A DNA stretch of 7,067 nt from Sedimenticola sp. (lineage in GTDB: Bacteria; Pseudomonadota; Gammaproteobacteria; Chromatiales; Chromatiaceae), in NCBI GenBank assembly GCA_030590525.1, contig JAUUYI010000103.1, forward strand, positions 1-7,067. The letters run 5' to 3'. The position numbers and the translations under genes were made by a program. Numbering within the stretch: the first letter of the stretch is position 1; each line of letters starts with the position of its first letter. Below are positions 1-6,772 of the stretch, piece after piece. Under the pieces are notes generated by a model that saw only the letters and a list, made by a program, of their open reading frames with translations, ran no database searches and was not told the DNA's origin.

Positions 1-2
1 TG

Positions 3-471
3 CTACTGAACTATCTTCTCAAACCCTGCACCGACCACTCTTGCGAGGTCGCGAGCGGATAGCTCCAGTTCCACACCTCGGCGGCCCGCACTCACAAAGA
101 TAGTACTGTGTTCCAGTGCACTCTGATTCGATAATAGTCCTGAGCTTGCGTTTCTGACCCAGCGGGCTGACGCCCCCCGGCACGTAGCCGGTGGAGCGCT
201 GAACCGCTTTTGGTTCAGCCAGCCAGGCACTCTTTGCGCCGAGCACCGCTGCACAGCGCCCCAGACTAAGCTGATTAAAAACCGCTACCAGCGAAACCGC
301 CAACTCCCCACCATCAAGTTCGACGACCAGGGTTTTGAACACCCGTTTCTGATCGACCTCCAGCATGGCCGCTGCTTCGCTACCATACTCTTTGACCGAC
401 TGATTATGCTGGTATTTGTGAACATGGTGGTCTACTTTCGCCTTTCTGACACATGTTATCGCCGGTGTCAT
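3..471 (-). pseudogene. ybaK: Cys-tRNA(Pro)/Cys-tRNA(Cys) deacylase YbaK, frameshifted
   Basis: The family hydrolyses Cys-tRNA(Pro) made in error by prolyl-tRNA synthetase, acting in trans in the cytoplasm. The start is taken at 471 (MTPAIT), because YbaK proteins usually begin MTPA and a GGGAG-type ribosome site precedes it (about 476-480, read on the minus strand). Frame one runs through QKRVFKTLVV, with the family's conserved lysine, and through QRSTGYVPGGVSPLGQKRKL to about base 124. The rest of the protein (ALEHSTIFVSAGRRGVELELSARDLA onwards, to the stop at 3-5) lies in another frame. Removing one base near 123 (GAA TCA [G] AGT GCA) joins the two parts and restores the family's normal length and spacing of about 155 residues. 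As read, frame one continues into unrelated sequence to base 19. All other conserved blocks look intact, so the break is either recent or a sequencing error. Family assignment is secure; loss of function is likely but not proven. Confidence 0.85.
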
Positions 472-539
472 TCGTCTCCCCCTCTCCTGCCCCATCGACT
501 GGATATGAGCCCTCTCCACTAGGGATTTCATTGGGCGGG

Positions 540-545
540 ATTATA
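540..545 (-). promoter_or_regulatory. Candidate -10 box for ybaK
   Basis: Read on the minus strand, this is a perfect TATAAT preceded by TGCA, which resembles an extended -10. It lies about 70 bases upstream of the ybaK start at 471, which would give a leader of roughly 60 nt. No good -35 hexamer is present at 16-18 bp, and other TATA-like runs lie nearby in this AT-rich spacer, so the call is tentative. Confidence 0.35.
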
Positions 546-732
546 TGCAGATCAAGGAATTATATAGTCATCACACCCGGAATGTTCATTGCTATAAGCG
601 CGACTATTACATTATAATTGCAGAGTTTATTAATATACTATTGATTGCGACAAACCAGACACAGCCACCCCACGGGTATTTTTTGTTTTAACTTGAAATT
701 CATGTAGTTATAGATTTAGTTAAAAGTACTAC

Positions 733-738
733 AGGAGG
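733..738 (+). promoter_or_regulatory. Strong Shine-Dalgarno for the permease GTG start
   Basis: A perfect AGGAGG ends 7 nt before GTG at 746. This decides the start: it is the only strong ribosome site nearby and it points to a GTG rather than an ATG codon. The protein that results begins with a short polar stretch before the first membrane segment, as expected. Confidence 0.8.
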
Positions 739-745
739 TTTTAAA

Positions 746-2731
746 GTGGATACGCCGGCGAGTGAAGATAAAGTGGTATCAAGCAGCACCGGTCTCTCGG
801 CCAGGCAGTGGATCGTTGCGGCGGTGTTTCTGGCGGTGGCGCTGTACATGTCCACGGTGGTGCCCAGCATAGAGATCGCCTGGGTGACCGGCATCCTGCT
901 GCTGACCATCTTCCTGTTTGCGTTTGAGGTCGTCGATGTGGACGTGGCCGCCATCTCGATCATGGTAATCCTCGGGCTCACCAGCCTGGCTGCACCACTG
1001 ATGGGACTGGATCAGGGTCTGGTGGATACCCGACACCTCTTTGATGGCTTCAGTTCCAACGCGGTGATCTCCATCATCGCGGTAATGATCATCGGTGCCG
1101 GTCTGGATCGCACCGGCCTCATGAGCAAGGTGGCCGCATTTATCCTGCAGGTGGGAGGTACCACCGAGAAACGGATCATTCCCATCATCTCCAGCACCGT
1201 CGCCATCATCTCTTCCTTCATGCAGAACGTGGGCGCTGCGGCCCTGTTCCTGCCGGTAGTTTCACGCATATCCGCCCGTTCCGGACTGCCCATGTCGCGG
1301 TTGTTGATGCCGATGGGCTTCTGCGCCATCCTCGGCGGCACCGTCACAATGGTGGGCTCCTCCCCACTGATCCTGCTCAACGATCTGATCCTTACTTCCA
1401 ACACGGCCCTCCCGGCAGAGCAGCAAATGAGTGCCTGGGGACTCTTCTCCGTCACCCCCGTCGGGCTGGCACTGGTGGCCACCGGCATCATCTATTTCAT
1501 CATTGCGGGACGTTTCGTGCTGCCGTCCACCCCGTCTGGAAGTTCATCCGTGGGCGGTGATGCGATGAAGTACTTCCATGATCTCTATGGTGTCAGTTTC
1601 GATCTGTTCGAGGTGGTAGTACCCGATGGCAGCGACCTGATCGGCAAGAAACTGGACGATGTTGAGACCGACTACCGAATCCGGGTCATCGCCAACAAGC
1701 GCACTGGCGAGGAGTCTCACATCGGCCCGGGCACCCTGGCACGAGATACCAGCATCGAGGCAGGCATGGTGCTGGGCGTGGTGGCCGCACCCAAGGATCT
1801 CCACCATTTCGTCGAGAAGTACGGTCTGAAGAAACGCGCGGCACTGCGGACCTTCTCTGAATCGCTCTCCTCCAGCAAGGCGGGTATCGCCGAGGTGGTC
1901 ATCCCCCCGGGTTCCAACCTGATCGGCAAGAGCGCCCGCGACGTCTGGATGCGCAAGGTCTTCGGCATCGCCATGGTGGCCCTGCACCGGAACGGTGAGA
2001 CCCTGTCTGAAGGGGATCACATCCGGGAACTGCCGTTCCACGCCGGCGACACCCTGGTGGTACATACCACATGGGAAGCCCTGGCCCGGCTGGAAAAAGA
2101 TCGCAACTTCGTGGTGGTAACCACCGAATACCCCCGGGAGGAGTCGCGCCCGCACAAGGTGGGCTGGGCCGGGCTGTTCTTTGCCATCGCCCTCTCCATG
2201 GTGCTGTTCACCGACATACGGCTCTCGGTGGCACTGCTGACCGGCGCCATCGGCATGATCCTCTCGGGTGTGCTGAGCATCGATGAGGCCTATGAAGCGG
2301 TCAGCTGGAAGACCGTCTTTCTGCTCGCCTCCCTGATCCCCCTGGGGCTGGCGGTGGAGAGCACCGGCACCGCCAAATGGATCGCGGATCAGACCCTGTC
2401 CGTGGTGGGTGACATGCCGATCTGGGTGATCCAGGCCTCAGTGGCGATTCTCTCCACCTTCTTCACCCTGGTCATGTCCAACGTCGGTGCCACCGTGCTG
2501 CTGGTGCCGCTGGCGGTCAATATTGCCATCGGCGCAGGCGCAGACCCGGCGGTGTTCGCCCTCACCGTCGCCATCGCTACCTCCAACTCCTTCCTCATCC
2601 CGACCCATCAGGTGAACGCCCTGATCATGGGGCCCGGCGGCTACCGGGTGCCCGACTTCCTGCGCGCGGGCGGTATCATGACCATCCTGTTCCTGGTGGT
2701 GATGATGGTGATGATGACCCTCATATTCTGA
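746..2731 (+). CDS. SLC13/DASS-type permease with two RCK_C (TrkA-C) domains
   Basis: This is a 661-residue inner-membrane protein of the ion transporter superfamily. The order is a hydrophobic half (about residues 20-265, several membrane helices), a cytosolic insert with two RCK_C-like domains (about 278-362 and 378-460, each with the pattern VVxPxGSxLIGK), and a second hydrophobic half (about 470-661). The halves carry matching motifs, QNVGAAALFLPV (N161) and SNVGATVLLVPL (N579), where the SNT ion-binding motifs of DASS carriers are expected. The ending IPTHQVNALIMGPGGYR followed by a DFLR segment is typical of SLC13/sulfate-permease-like proteins. Members take up sulfate, dicarboxylates or similar anions, usually with Na+; RCK_C domains usually sense a ligand and gate transport. 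The motif after the first half reads GSSPL (204-208) rather than the more common GTxxN. The start is GTG. nhaD follows after 7 nt, so the two are probably co-transcribed. The fold is well supported; the substrate cannot be told from sequence. Confidence 0.85.
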   Translation: MDTPASEDKVVSSSTGLSARQWIVAAVFLAVALYMSTVVPSIEIAWVTGILLLTIFLFAFEVVDVDVAAISIMVILGLTSLAAPLMGLDQGLVDTRHLFDGFSSNAVISIIAVMIIGAGLDRTGLMSKVAAFILQVGGTTEKRIIPIISSTVAIISSFMQNVGAAALFLPVVSRISARSGLPMSRLLMPMGFCAILGGTVTMVGSSPLILLNDLILTSNTALPAEQQMSAWGLFSVTPVGLALVATGIIYFIIAGRFVLPSTPSGSSSVGGDAMKYFHDLYGVSFDLFEVVVPDGSDLIGKKLDDVETDYRIRVIANKRTGEESHIGPGTLARDTSIEAGMVLGVVAAPKDLHHFVEKYGLKKRAALRTFSESLSSSKAGIAEVVIPPGSNLIGKSARDVWMRKVFGIAMVALHRNGETLSEGDHIRELPFHAGDTLVVHTTWEALARLEKDRNFVVVTTEYPREESRPHKVGWAGLFFAIALSMVLFTDIRLSVALLTGAIGMILSGVLSIDEAYEAVSWKTVFLLASLIPLGLAVESTGTAKWIADQTLSVVGDMPIWVIQASVAILSTFFTLVMSNVGATVLLVPLAVNIAIGAGADPAVFALTVAIATSNSFLIPTHQVNALIMGPGGYRVPDFLRAGGIMTILFLVVMMVMMTLIF

Positions 2732-2738
2732 CCACCTC

Positions 2739-4184
2739 ATGGACAACCCAACAATGGAAAGATCCCTGTCAACGACCCTACTTATGGCCGTTATCGCGGC
2801 CCTGCTGTTGCCGGCCGGCGCCTTTGCCAGCGACATGGCGACCGAGACCCTCGACCTGACCCATCACTGGGTCGGCTATCTCGCTATCGGCCTGTTCATC
2901 TTCGCCTATATGCTGGTGATGGCGGAGGAGTTCACCCACCTGCGCAAATCGAAACCGGTGATCATCGCCGCCGGCCTGATCTGGGGCATTATCGCCTGGG
3001 TCTACGCCAGTCATGGCTTCACCACGGCCGCGGAAGCAGCGGTGCGGCACAATCTGCTGGAGTATGCGGAGCTGATGCTGTTCCTGCTGGTGGCGATGAC
3101 CTACATCAACGCCATGGAAGAGCGGCGGATATTCGATGCCCTGCGCACCTGGCTGGTGCGCCGCGGTTTCGGATTTCGCTCCCTGTTCTGGATAACCGGC
3201 ATCCTGGCATTCTTCATCTCACCGGTGGCCGACAACCTGACCACCGCCCTGTTGATGTGTGCCGTGGTGATGGCCGTGGGGGGAGATAACGACCGTTTCA
3301 TCGGCCTGGCCTGTATCAATATCGTGGTTGCGGCCAATGCGGGCGGCGCCTTCTCCCCCTTTGGCGACATCACCACGCTGATGGTGTGGCAGAAAGGGGT
3401 GTTGCCGTTCCAGACCTTTTTCAACCTGTTCATCCCCTCCCTGGTCAACTTCCTGGTTCCCGCCGCCATCATGCATTTCGCGATCCCCGATGTGAAGCCC
3501 GAACCCATGGACGAGAATGTGGAGATGCAGCGGGGCGCACGCCGCATCATCGGCCTGTTCCTGCTCACCATCGCCACTGCGGTTTCGTTCCACAATTTTC
3601 TGCACCTGCCACCGGTGATCGGCATGCTCACTGGCCTCGGTTATCTGCAGCTGTTCGGCTACTTTCTGAAAAAGAGCCACGCCCGCAACGAGGGCAGACG
3701 CTCTGACAACAAGGAGCACGATGGCGAAATGGGGACCCCGGGCGCCTTCGATGTCTTCAGCCCGGTAGCCAAGGCCGAGTGGGACACCCTGCTCTTCTTC
3801 TACGGGGTGGTGCTCTGTGTCGGCGGCCTGGGATTCATCGGCTACCTGAGCATGGCCTCCGAGCTGATGTACACGGGCTGGGGTGCCACCTACGCCAACG
3901 TGGCGGTGGGTGTGCTCTCGGCCATCGTGGACAATATCCCGGTGATGTTCGCGGTGCTCACCATGAACCCGGAGATGTCCACCGGGCAGTGGCTGCTGGT
4001 AACCCTGACCGCCGGTGTGGGCGGCTCCATGCTCTCTATCGGCTCTGCTGCCGGGGTGGCGCTGATGGGGCAGGCCCGGGGGAAATATACCTTTTTCGGG
4101 CATCTCAAATGGGCACCCGTGATTGCCATCGGCTATATCGCCAGTATATTTACCCATATGGCCGTAAACGCCAATCTTTTCTAA
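2739..4184 (+). CDS. nhaD: Na+/H+ antiporter NhaD
   Basis: NhaD exchanges cytoplasmic Na+ (or Li+) for external H+ across the inner membrane, mainly at neutral to alkaline pH. The 481-residue protein has a cleavable-looking signal (hydrophobic 10-24, then PAGAFA, predicted cut after A30) and about a dozen membrane helices. Family signature blocks are present: SPVADNLTTALLM (D165), NAGGAFSPFGDITTLMVW (D210), SAIVDNIPVMFAVLTMNP (D398) and GSAAGVALMGQARG. The acidic residues sit where NhaD proteins have their conserved membrane aspartates. A charged loop (about 308-335, rich in K, R, E, D) separates the two halves. It starts 7 nt after the permease stop with no visible Shine-Dalgarno, so translational coupling is likely; ATG at 2754 (MERSLS) is an equally possible start and gives a better signal peptide n-region. 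Length is normal and all key motifs are intact. Confidence 0.93.
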   Translation: MDNPTMERSLSTTLLMAVIAALLLPAGAFASDMATETLDLTHHWVGYLAIGLFIFAYMLVMAEEFTHLRKSKPVIIAAGLIWGIIAWVYASHGFTTAAEAAVRHNLLEYAELMLFLLVAMTYINAMEERRIFDALRTWLVRRGFGFRSLFWITGILAFFISPVADNLTTALLMCAVVMAVGGDNDRFIGLACINIVVAANAGGAFSPFGDITTLMVWQKGVLPFQTFFNLFIPSLVNFLVPAAIMHFAIPDVKPEPMDENVEMQRGARRIIGLFLLTIATAVSFHNFLHLPPVIGMLTGLGYLQLFGYFLKKSHARNEGRRSDNKEHDGEMGTPGAFDVFSPVAKAEWDTLLFFYGVVLCVGGLGFIGYLSMASELMYTGWGATYANVAVGVLSAIVDNIPVMFAVLTMNPEMSTGQWLLVTLTAGVGGSMLSIGSAAGVALMGQARGKYTFFGHLKWAPVIAIGYIASIFTHMAVNANLF

Positions 4185-4222
4185 TAACTCAAGTTTCGGG
4201 GTTCATTACTGTCAGCAGAAAT

Positions 4223-4274
4223 GTAGGGGCGAATTTGTTCGGCCATCGAATCGACCGAATGAATTCGGCCCTAC
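4223..4274. repeat. 52-bp palindromic repeat, copy 1
   Basis: This is an imperfect inverted repeat. The left arm (4223-4244, beginning GTAGGGGCGAATTTG) pairs with the right arm (4253-4274, ending AATTCGGCCCTAC) at 18 of 22 positions by my count, and two of the four mismatches would be G-U pairs in RNA. The loop is 8 nt (ATCGAATC). It matches copy 2 closely in both arms. GTAGGG...CCCTAC palindromes of this kind are a familiar class of dispersed intergenic repeat in bacteria. Confidence 0.85.
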
Positions 4275-4297
4275 AACAGTGCTTCGGAGTGGACGCC

Positions 4298-4349
4298 GTA
4301 GGGTCGAATTTATTCGACCACCGAGTCGGCCGAATGAATTCGGCCCTAC
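4298..4349. repeat. 52-bp palindromic repeat, copy 2
   Basis: This has the same design as copy 1, 23 bp downstream and in the same orientation. The left arm (4298-4319, GTAGGGTCGAATTTATTCG...) pairs with the right arm (4328-4349) at 19 of 22 positions around an 8-nt loop (ACCGAGTC). Right arms of the two copies are almost identical; loops differ. Some left-arm changes between copies are not matched by the right arm, so the copies seem to drift rather than co-vary. Confidence 0.85.
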
Positions 4350-4458
4350 AACGGTAGTCTACCCACTTGTTCAGGGGAAGATGCGATTTATCGAATCCCC
4401 TTCATCCTATCCTTTTCCCTGAGAGAGAGCCTGCTGCGGAATCCTGGGCATTGTGACC

Positions 4459-4487
4459 TTGACAACGGCGGAGGCTGGTGTTCGAGT
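4459..4487 (+). promoter_or_regulatory. Candidate glgC promoter
   Basis: A perfect TTGACA -35 (4459-4464) is followed at 17 bp by TCGAGT (4482-4487), a weak -10 matching 3 of 6 consensus bases. A start near 4494 would give a leader of about 40 nt before ATG 4535 and would exclude the GTG at 4478 as a start. The weak -10 keeps this tentative. Confidence 0.4.
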
Positions 4488-4534
4488 ATGCACTGCCCAG
4501 TCTGGCTGCCCCACCAATCTCATTACAGGAACAA

Positions 4535-5800
4535 ATGACAAAAAAAAGTTCCAATAACGCACTCCGTATCACGCGCGACACCCTGGCACTGGTGCTGGCC
4601 GGTGGACGCGGTTCCCGCCTGCATGAACTGACCCGCTGGCGCGCCAAACCCGCCCTCTTCTTTGGGGGTAAGTTTCGCATTATCGACTTCCCGCTCTCCA
4701 ACTGCGTCAACTCCGGCATCCGCCGCATCAGTGTACTGACTCAGTACAAGGCCCATTCCCTGATCCGCCACCTGGTACGGGGATGGAGTTCCTTTGGCAG
4801 CGAGCTGGGGGAGTTCGTCGAGGTACTGCCCGCTTCCCAGCGCCGGTCCGATGCCTGGTACGCGGGAACGGCGGATGCCGTCTATCAGAACATGGATATC
4901 ATCAAGTCACTGAATCCCAAACATGTTTTGATCCTTTCCGGTGACCACATCTACAAAATGGACTACGGCAATCTACTCTCCTTTCATGTGGAGAGCGGGG
5001 CACCGATGACCGTCTCCTGCCTCGAGGTCTCCCTCGAGGAGGCGAAGGGATTTGGAATCATGAGTGTGGACGACAACGCGCGGGTGACTGCCTTCGAGGA
5101 GAAGCCGAGAACCCCTCTCCCAATGCCTGGATCTCAGGATAGGGCGCTGGCCTCCATGGGCAACTACGTGTTCGATACCGATTACCTGTTTCAGATTCTG
5201 GAGCAGGATGCGGCCAACCCCATGTCGACCCATGATTTCGCAAAGGACATCATCCCCAGAATCCTGGCGGACAGAGAGATCGCCACCTACCCGTTTCGGG
5301 ACACGGACAGCGACGGTCAACCCTACTGGCGTGATGTGGGCACCCTGGATACCTTCTGGGAGGCCAATATGGGACTGGTGGATGTAGTCCCGGAGCTCAA
5401 CCTGTATGACGAGGAGTGGCCCATACTCACCTATCAGCGCCAGCTGCCATCCGCCAAGTTCGTGCTGCAGGGGCCGGGGCGGGAGGGCAAGGCCCTCGAC
5501 TCCATCGTCTCCGGTGGCTGTATCGTCTCCGGCGCACTGTTGAACCGCACCCTGCTCTTCTCCCGGGTAAAAATACACTCCTACGCACGCGTGGAGGAGT
5601 CGGTGATACTGCCGGAGGTGGATGTTGGGCGCCACTGTCAGATCCGACGGGCCATCATCGATCGTGGCTGCCGCATCCCACCCGGCACGGTGATCGGAGA
5701 AAATCCGGTGGAGGATGCAGAACGCTACCGGTTGACCAAAAACGGTATCATACTGGTAACGCCTGAGATGCTGGGTCAAAAGGCGCGAGTGGGTATCTGA
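4535..5800 (+). CDS. glgC: Glucose-1-phosphate adenylyltransferase (ADP-glucose pyrophosphorylase)
   Basis: GlgC makes ADP-glucose and pyrophosphate from ATP and glucose-1-phosphate, the committed step toward glycogen and other ADP-glucose products, in the cytoplasm. From ATG 4535 the protein is 421 residues, close to the E. coli enzyme (431). The nucleotidyltransferase domain shows [11 protein letters not shown] (19-29), [20 protein letters not shown] (37-56; K38 corresponds to the activator-site lysine of E. coli), GTADAVYQN (111-119), [10 protein letters not shown] (135-144; D137 is the catalytic aspartate position) and FEEKP (187-191; K190 is the glucose-1-phosphate lysine position). [15 protein letters not shown] follows, then a C-terminal left-handed beta-helix region with hexapeptide-like repeats ([20 protein letters not shown]). 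The start is preceded by AGGA (4527-4530); the GTG at 4478 would add 19 residues unlike the family. It is followed after 54 nt by the sugar-phosphoglycerate phosphatase, so its ADP-glucose may feed glucosylglycerate synthesis rather than, or as well as, glycogen. Confidence 0.95.
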   Translation: MTKKSSNNALRITRDTLALVLAGGRGSRLHELTRWRAKPALFFGGKFRIIDFPLSNCVNSGIRRISVLTQYKAHSLIRHLVRGWSSFGSELGEFVEVLPASQRRSDAWYAGTADAVYQNMDIIKSLNPKHVLILSGDHIYKMDYGNLLSFHVESGAPMTVSCLEVSLEEAKGFGIMSVDDNARVTAFEEKPRTPLPMPGSQDRALASMGNYVFDTDYLFQILEQDAANPMSTHDFAKDIIPRILADREIATYPFRDTDSDGQPYWRDVGTLDTFWEANMGLVDVVPELNLYDEEWPILTYQRQLPSAKFVLQGPGREGKALDSIVSGGCIVSGALLNRTLLFSRVKIHSYARVEESVILPEVDVGRHCQIRRAIIDRGCRIPPGTVIGENPVEDAERYRLTKNGIILVTPEMLGQKARVGI

Positions 5801-5844
5801 CCTTTATTCCCCCCAATAGAGCGATACGAACAGACTATCAGGAA

Positions 5845-5849
5845 AAGGA
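5845..5849 (+). promoter_or_regulatory. Shine-Dalgarno supporting a TTG start
   Basis: AAGGA sits 5 nt before TTG at 5855. No ATG or GTG in frame lies between here and the first catalytic motif of the phosphatase, so TTG is the only start that keeps the catalytic aspartates. Confidence 0.6.
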
Positions 5850-5854
5850 CCCCC

Positions 5855-6691
5855 TTGAGCTCTGACGAACTGCTGATCTTCACCGACCTGGACGGCACCC
5901 TGCTGGACCACGGTAGTTACAGCTGGGCACCGGCCCAGCCGACCCTCGACCAGATAGCGGCAGATGATATCCCGCTGATCTTCTGCTCCAGCAAGACCTG
6001 CAGCGAAATCCTGGAGCTTCGCGGTCAGCTGAACAACCACCACCCTTTCATTACCGAGAACGGAAGCGCCGTCTATCTCCCGGCCGGGTATTTCGATGCC
6101 GGTCAGGGGAGCCGGGAGGGGGAATACGAAAAACGCTTATTCTCGCTCGAGCGCGCTCGGATTATCCAGATACTCTCTGAACTGCGGGCAGAGTATGGGT
6201 ACCGCTTCCGGGGATTCCAGGATATGTCAGTGAGTGTATTGGCGGAGTCCACTGGCCTCCCCCCTGAGGCGGCGGAAAAAGCGAAGCAGCGTGACTGTTC
6301 GGAGCCTATCCAGTGGCTGGACGAAGAGCAGACATTGCTGACCTTTCGCCGGCAGTTGGCCCAGCAGGGGCTGCGGCTGCTGCGCGGGGGGCGCTTTCAT
6401 CATGTGATGGGTGAGACCGATAAGGGAGTGGCTATTCAGTGGCTTATCCAGCGCTACCAGCAGCGCTGGCCGGAACGGCGGTACACCAGTGTCGCCCTGG
6501 GAGACAGCCCGAATGACCAGGGCATGCTGGAGGCGGTGGATATCCCGGTGGTGATCGAACCGGCACGGGGGGAACCACTGCGGCTTGAGCACTCGGACAG
6601 GGTTATCTATGCTGGGGCGAAAGGCCCGGTGGGGTGGCAGAATATGATGAAGATGATACTGGCCAGCCAGAATACAAATTCGAACTCTTAG
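5855..6691 (+). CDS. HAD-IIB mannosyl/glucosyl-3-phosphoglycerate phosphatase
   Basis: The family removes phosphate from mannosyl- or glucosyl-3-phosphoglycerate, releasing the compatible solute mannosylglycerate or glucosylglycerate in the cytoplasm. The 278 residues match the usual length of about 270. HAD motifs are complete: motif I TDLDGTLLD (nucleophile D11, D13), motif II FCSSKT (S45 or S46), ITENGSAVYLP, motif III lysine in GETDKGVAIQWL (K190), and motif IV ALGDSPNDQGML (D217, D221). The C2-type cap between motifs II and III and the ending AKGPVGWQNMMKMIL are characteristic of the MPGP subgroup, including YedP-like relatives. It starts with TTG. It lies between glgC and a GpgS-like synthase gene, which supports the sugar-phosphoglycerate role and leans toward glucose as the sugar. 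The stop TAG (6689-6691) is part of a target-site duplication of the MITE that follows; the duplication preserved the stop, so the protein is not altered. Whether the sugar is glucose or mannose cannot be decided from sequence. Confidence 0.85.
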   Translation: MSSDELLIFTDLDGTLLDHGSYSWAPAQPTLDQIAADDIPLIFCSSKTCSEILELRGQLNNHHPFITENGSAVYLPAGYFDAGQGSREGEYEKRLFSLERARIIQILSELRAEYGYRFRGFQDMSVSVLAESTGLPPEAAEKAKQRDCSEPIQWLDEEQTLLTFRRQLAQQGLRLLRGGRFHHVMGETDKGVAIQWLIQRYQQRWPERRYTSVALGDSPNDQGMLEAVDIPVVIEPARGEPLRLEHSDRVIYAGAKGPVGWQNMMKMILASQNTNSNS

Positions 6692-6772
6692 GAGGCTCTT
6701 GCAAAACGCCCCCTCTCCCCCCGGGAGAGGGTTGGGGTGAGGGGATTTAAGAGTTTTGCAAGAGCCTCTTAG
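6688..6772. mobile_element. 77-bp IS5-type MITE with TTAG target duplication
   Basis: The element (6692-6768) has perfect 16-bp terminal inverted repeats, GAGGCTCTTGCAAAAC (6692-6707) and its complement (6753-6768), flanked by 4-bp direct repeats TTAG (6688-6691 and 6769-6772). The ends resemble those of the IS5 family (GAGxCxxTTGCAAAA type), and YTAR duplications fit that family. It encodes no transposase, so it would have been moved in trans. The centre holds a nested hairpin, CCCTCTCCC (6711-6719) with GGGAGAGGG (6723-6731), followed by TTGGGGTGAGGGG. Transcribed, it should fold into a long stem between the phosphatase and synthase genes. The family assignment rests on ends and duplication only. 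Confidence 0.85.

Larger units (their letters stand above)
472..745. other. Divergent AT-rich intergenic region
   Basis: This spacer separates the minus-strand ybaK from the plus-strand permease gene, so it should hold promoters for both. From about 540 to 745 it is clearly richer in A+T than the flanking genes, with runs such as TTATTAATATACTA (628-640) and a T-rich stretch at 679-690. I see no open reading frame with a credible start, no tRNA and no clear operator palindrome. A TTGAAA hexamer at 693-698 could be a -35 box for the permease gene, but the best downstream -10 (TTTAGT, 715-720) is poor, so no plus-strand promoter is called. Confidence 0.6.
4185..4534. other. Intergenic region between nhaD and glgC
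   Basis: This 350-nt spacer holds no credible gene. It contains the two palindromic repeats (4223-4274 and 4298-4349), then a weak hairpin with six-base arms AGGGGA (4373-4378) and TCCCCT (4396-4401), followed by a pyrimidine-rich run. The hairpin could end transcription but lacks a clean U-tract. A perfect TTGACA lies at 4459-4464. The reading frame of glgC is open back to a GTG at 4478, but residues encoded there do not look like GlgC. Confidence 0.6.

Noticed and set aside
693..720. Sigma-70 promoter for the permease (TTGAAA then TTTAGT)
   Set aside because: The -10 is a poor match, and in so AT-rich a spacer such hexamers arise by chance.
2438..2836. Minus-strand frame with a run of histidines (a possible metal-binding protein)
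   Set aside because: The histidines come from the repeated GTGATGATG codons that encode the Val/Met-rich last helix of the permease on the other strand.
3219..4157. A 312-codon open frame on the minus strand inside nhaD
   Set aside because: It is antisense to a clear NhaD gene, is rich in His, Gly and Glu as expected from reading GC-rich membrane-protein codons backwards, and shows no domain pattern.
4223..4349. CRISPR array
   Set aside because: There are only two units, each an internal palindrome of 52 bp with 23 bp between them, and no cas genes; this fits dispersed palindromic repeats.
3779..4357. Plus-strand frame ending in a repeated peptide (RMNSALQ twice)
   Set aside because: It is an out-of-frame shadow of nhaD that runs into the two palindromic DNA repeats; the peptide repeat is only a translation of those repeats.
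4973..5779. A 268-codon minus-strand frame inside glgC
   Set aside because: It lies wholly antisense to glgC, whose motifs are intact, and shows no recognisable domain.
6708..6752. Rho-independent terminator after the phosphatase gene
   Set aside because: The GC-rich hairpin is not followed by a U-tract and is nested within the terminal inverted repeats of the MITE, which explains it better.
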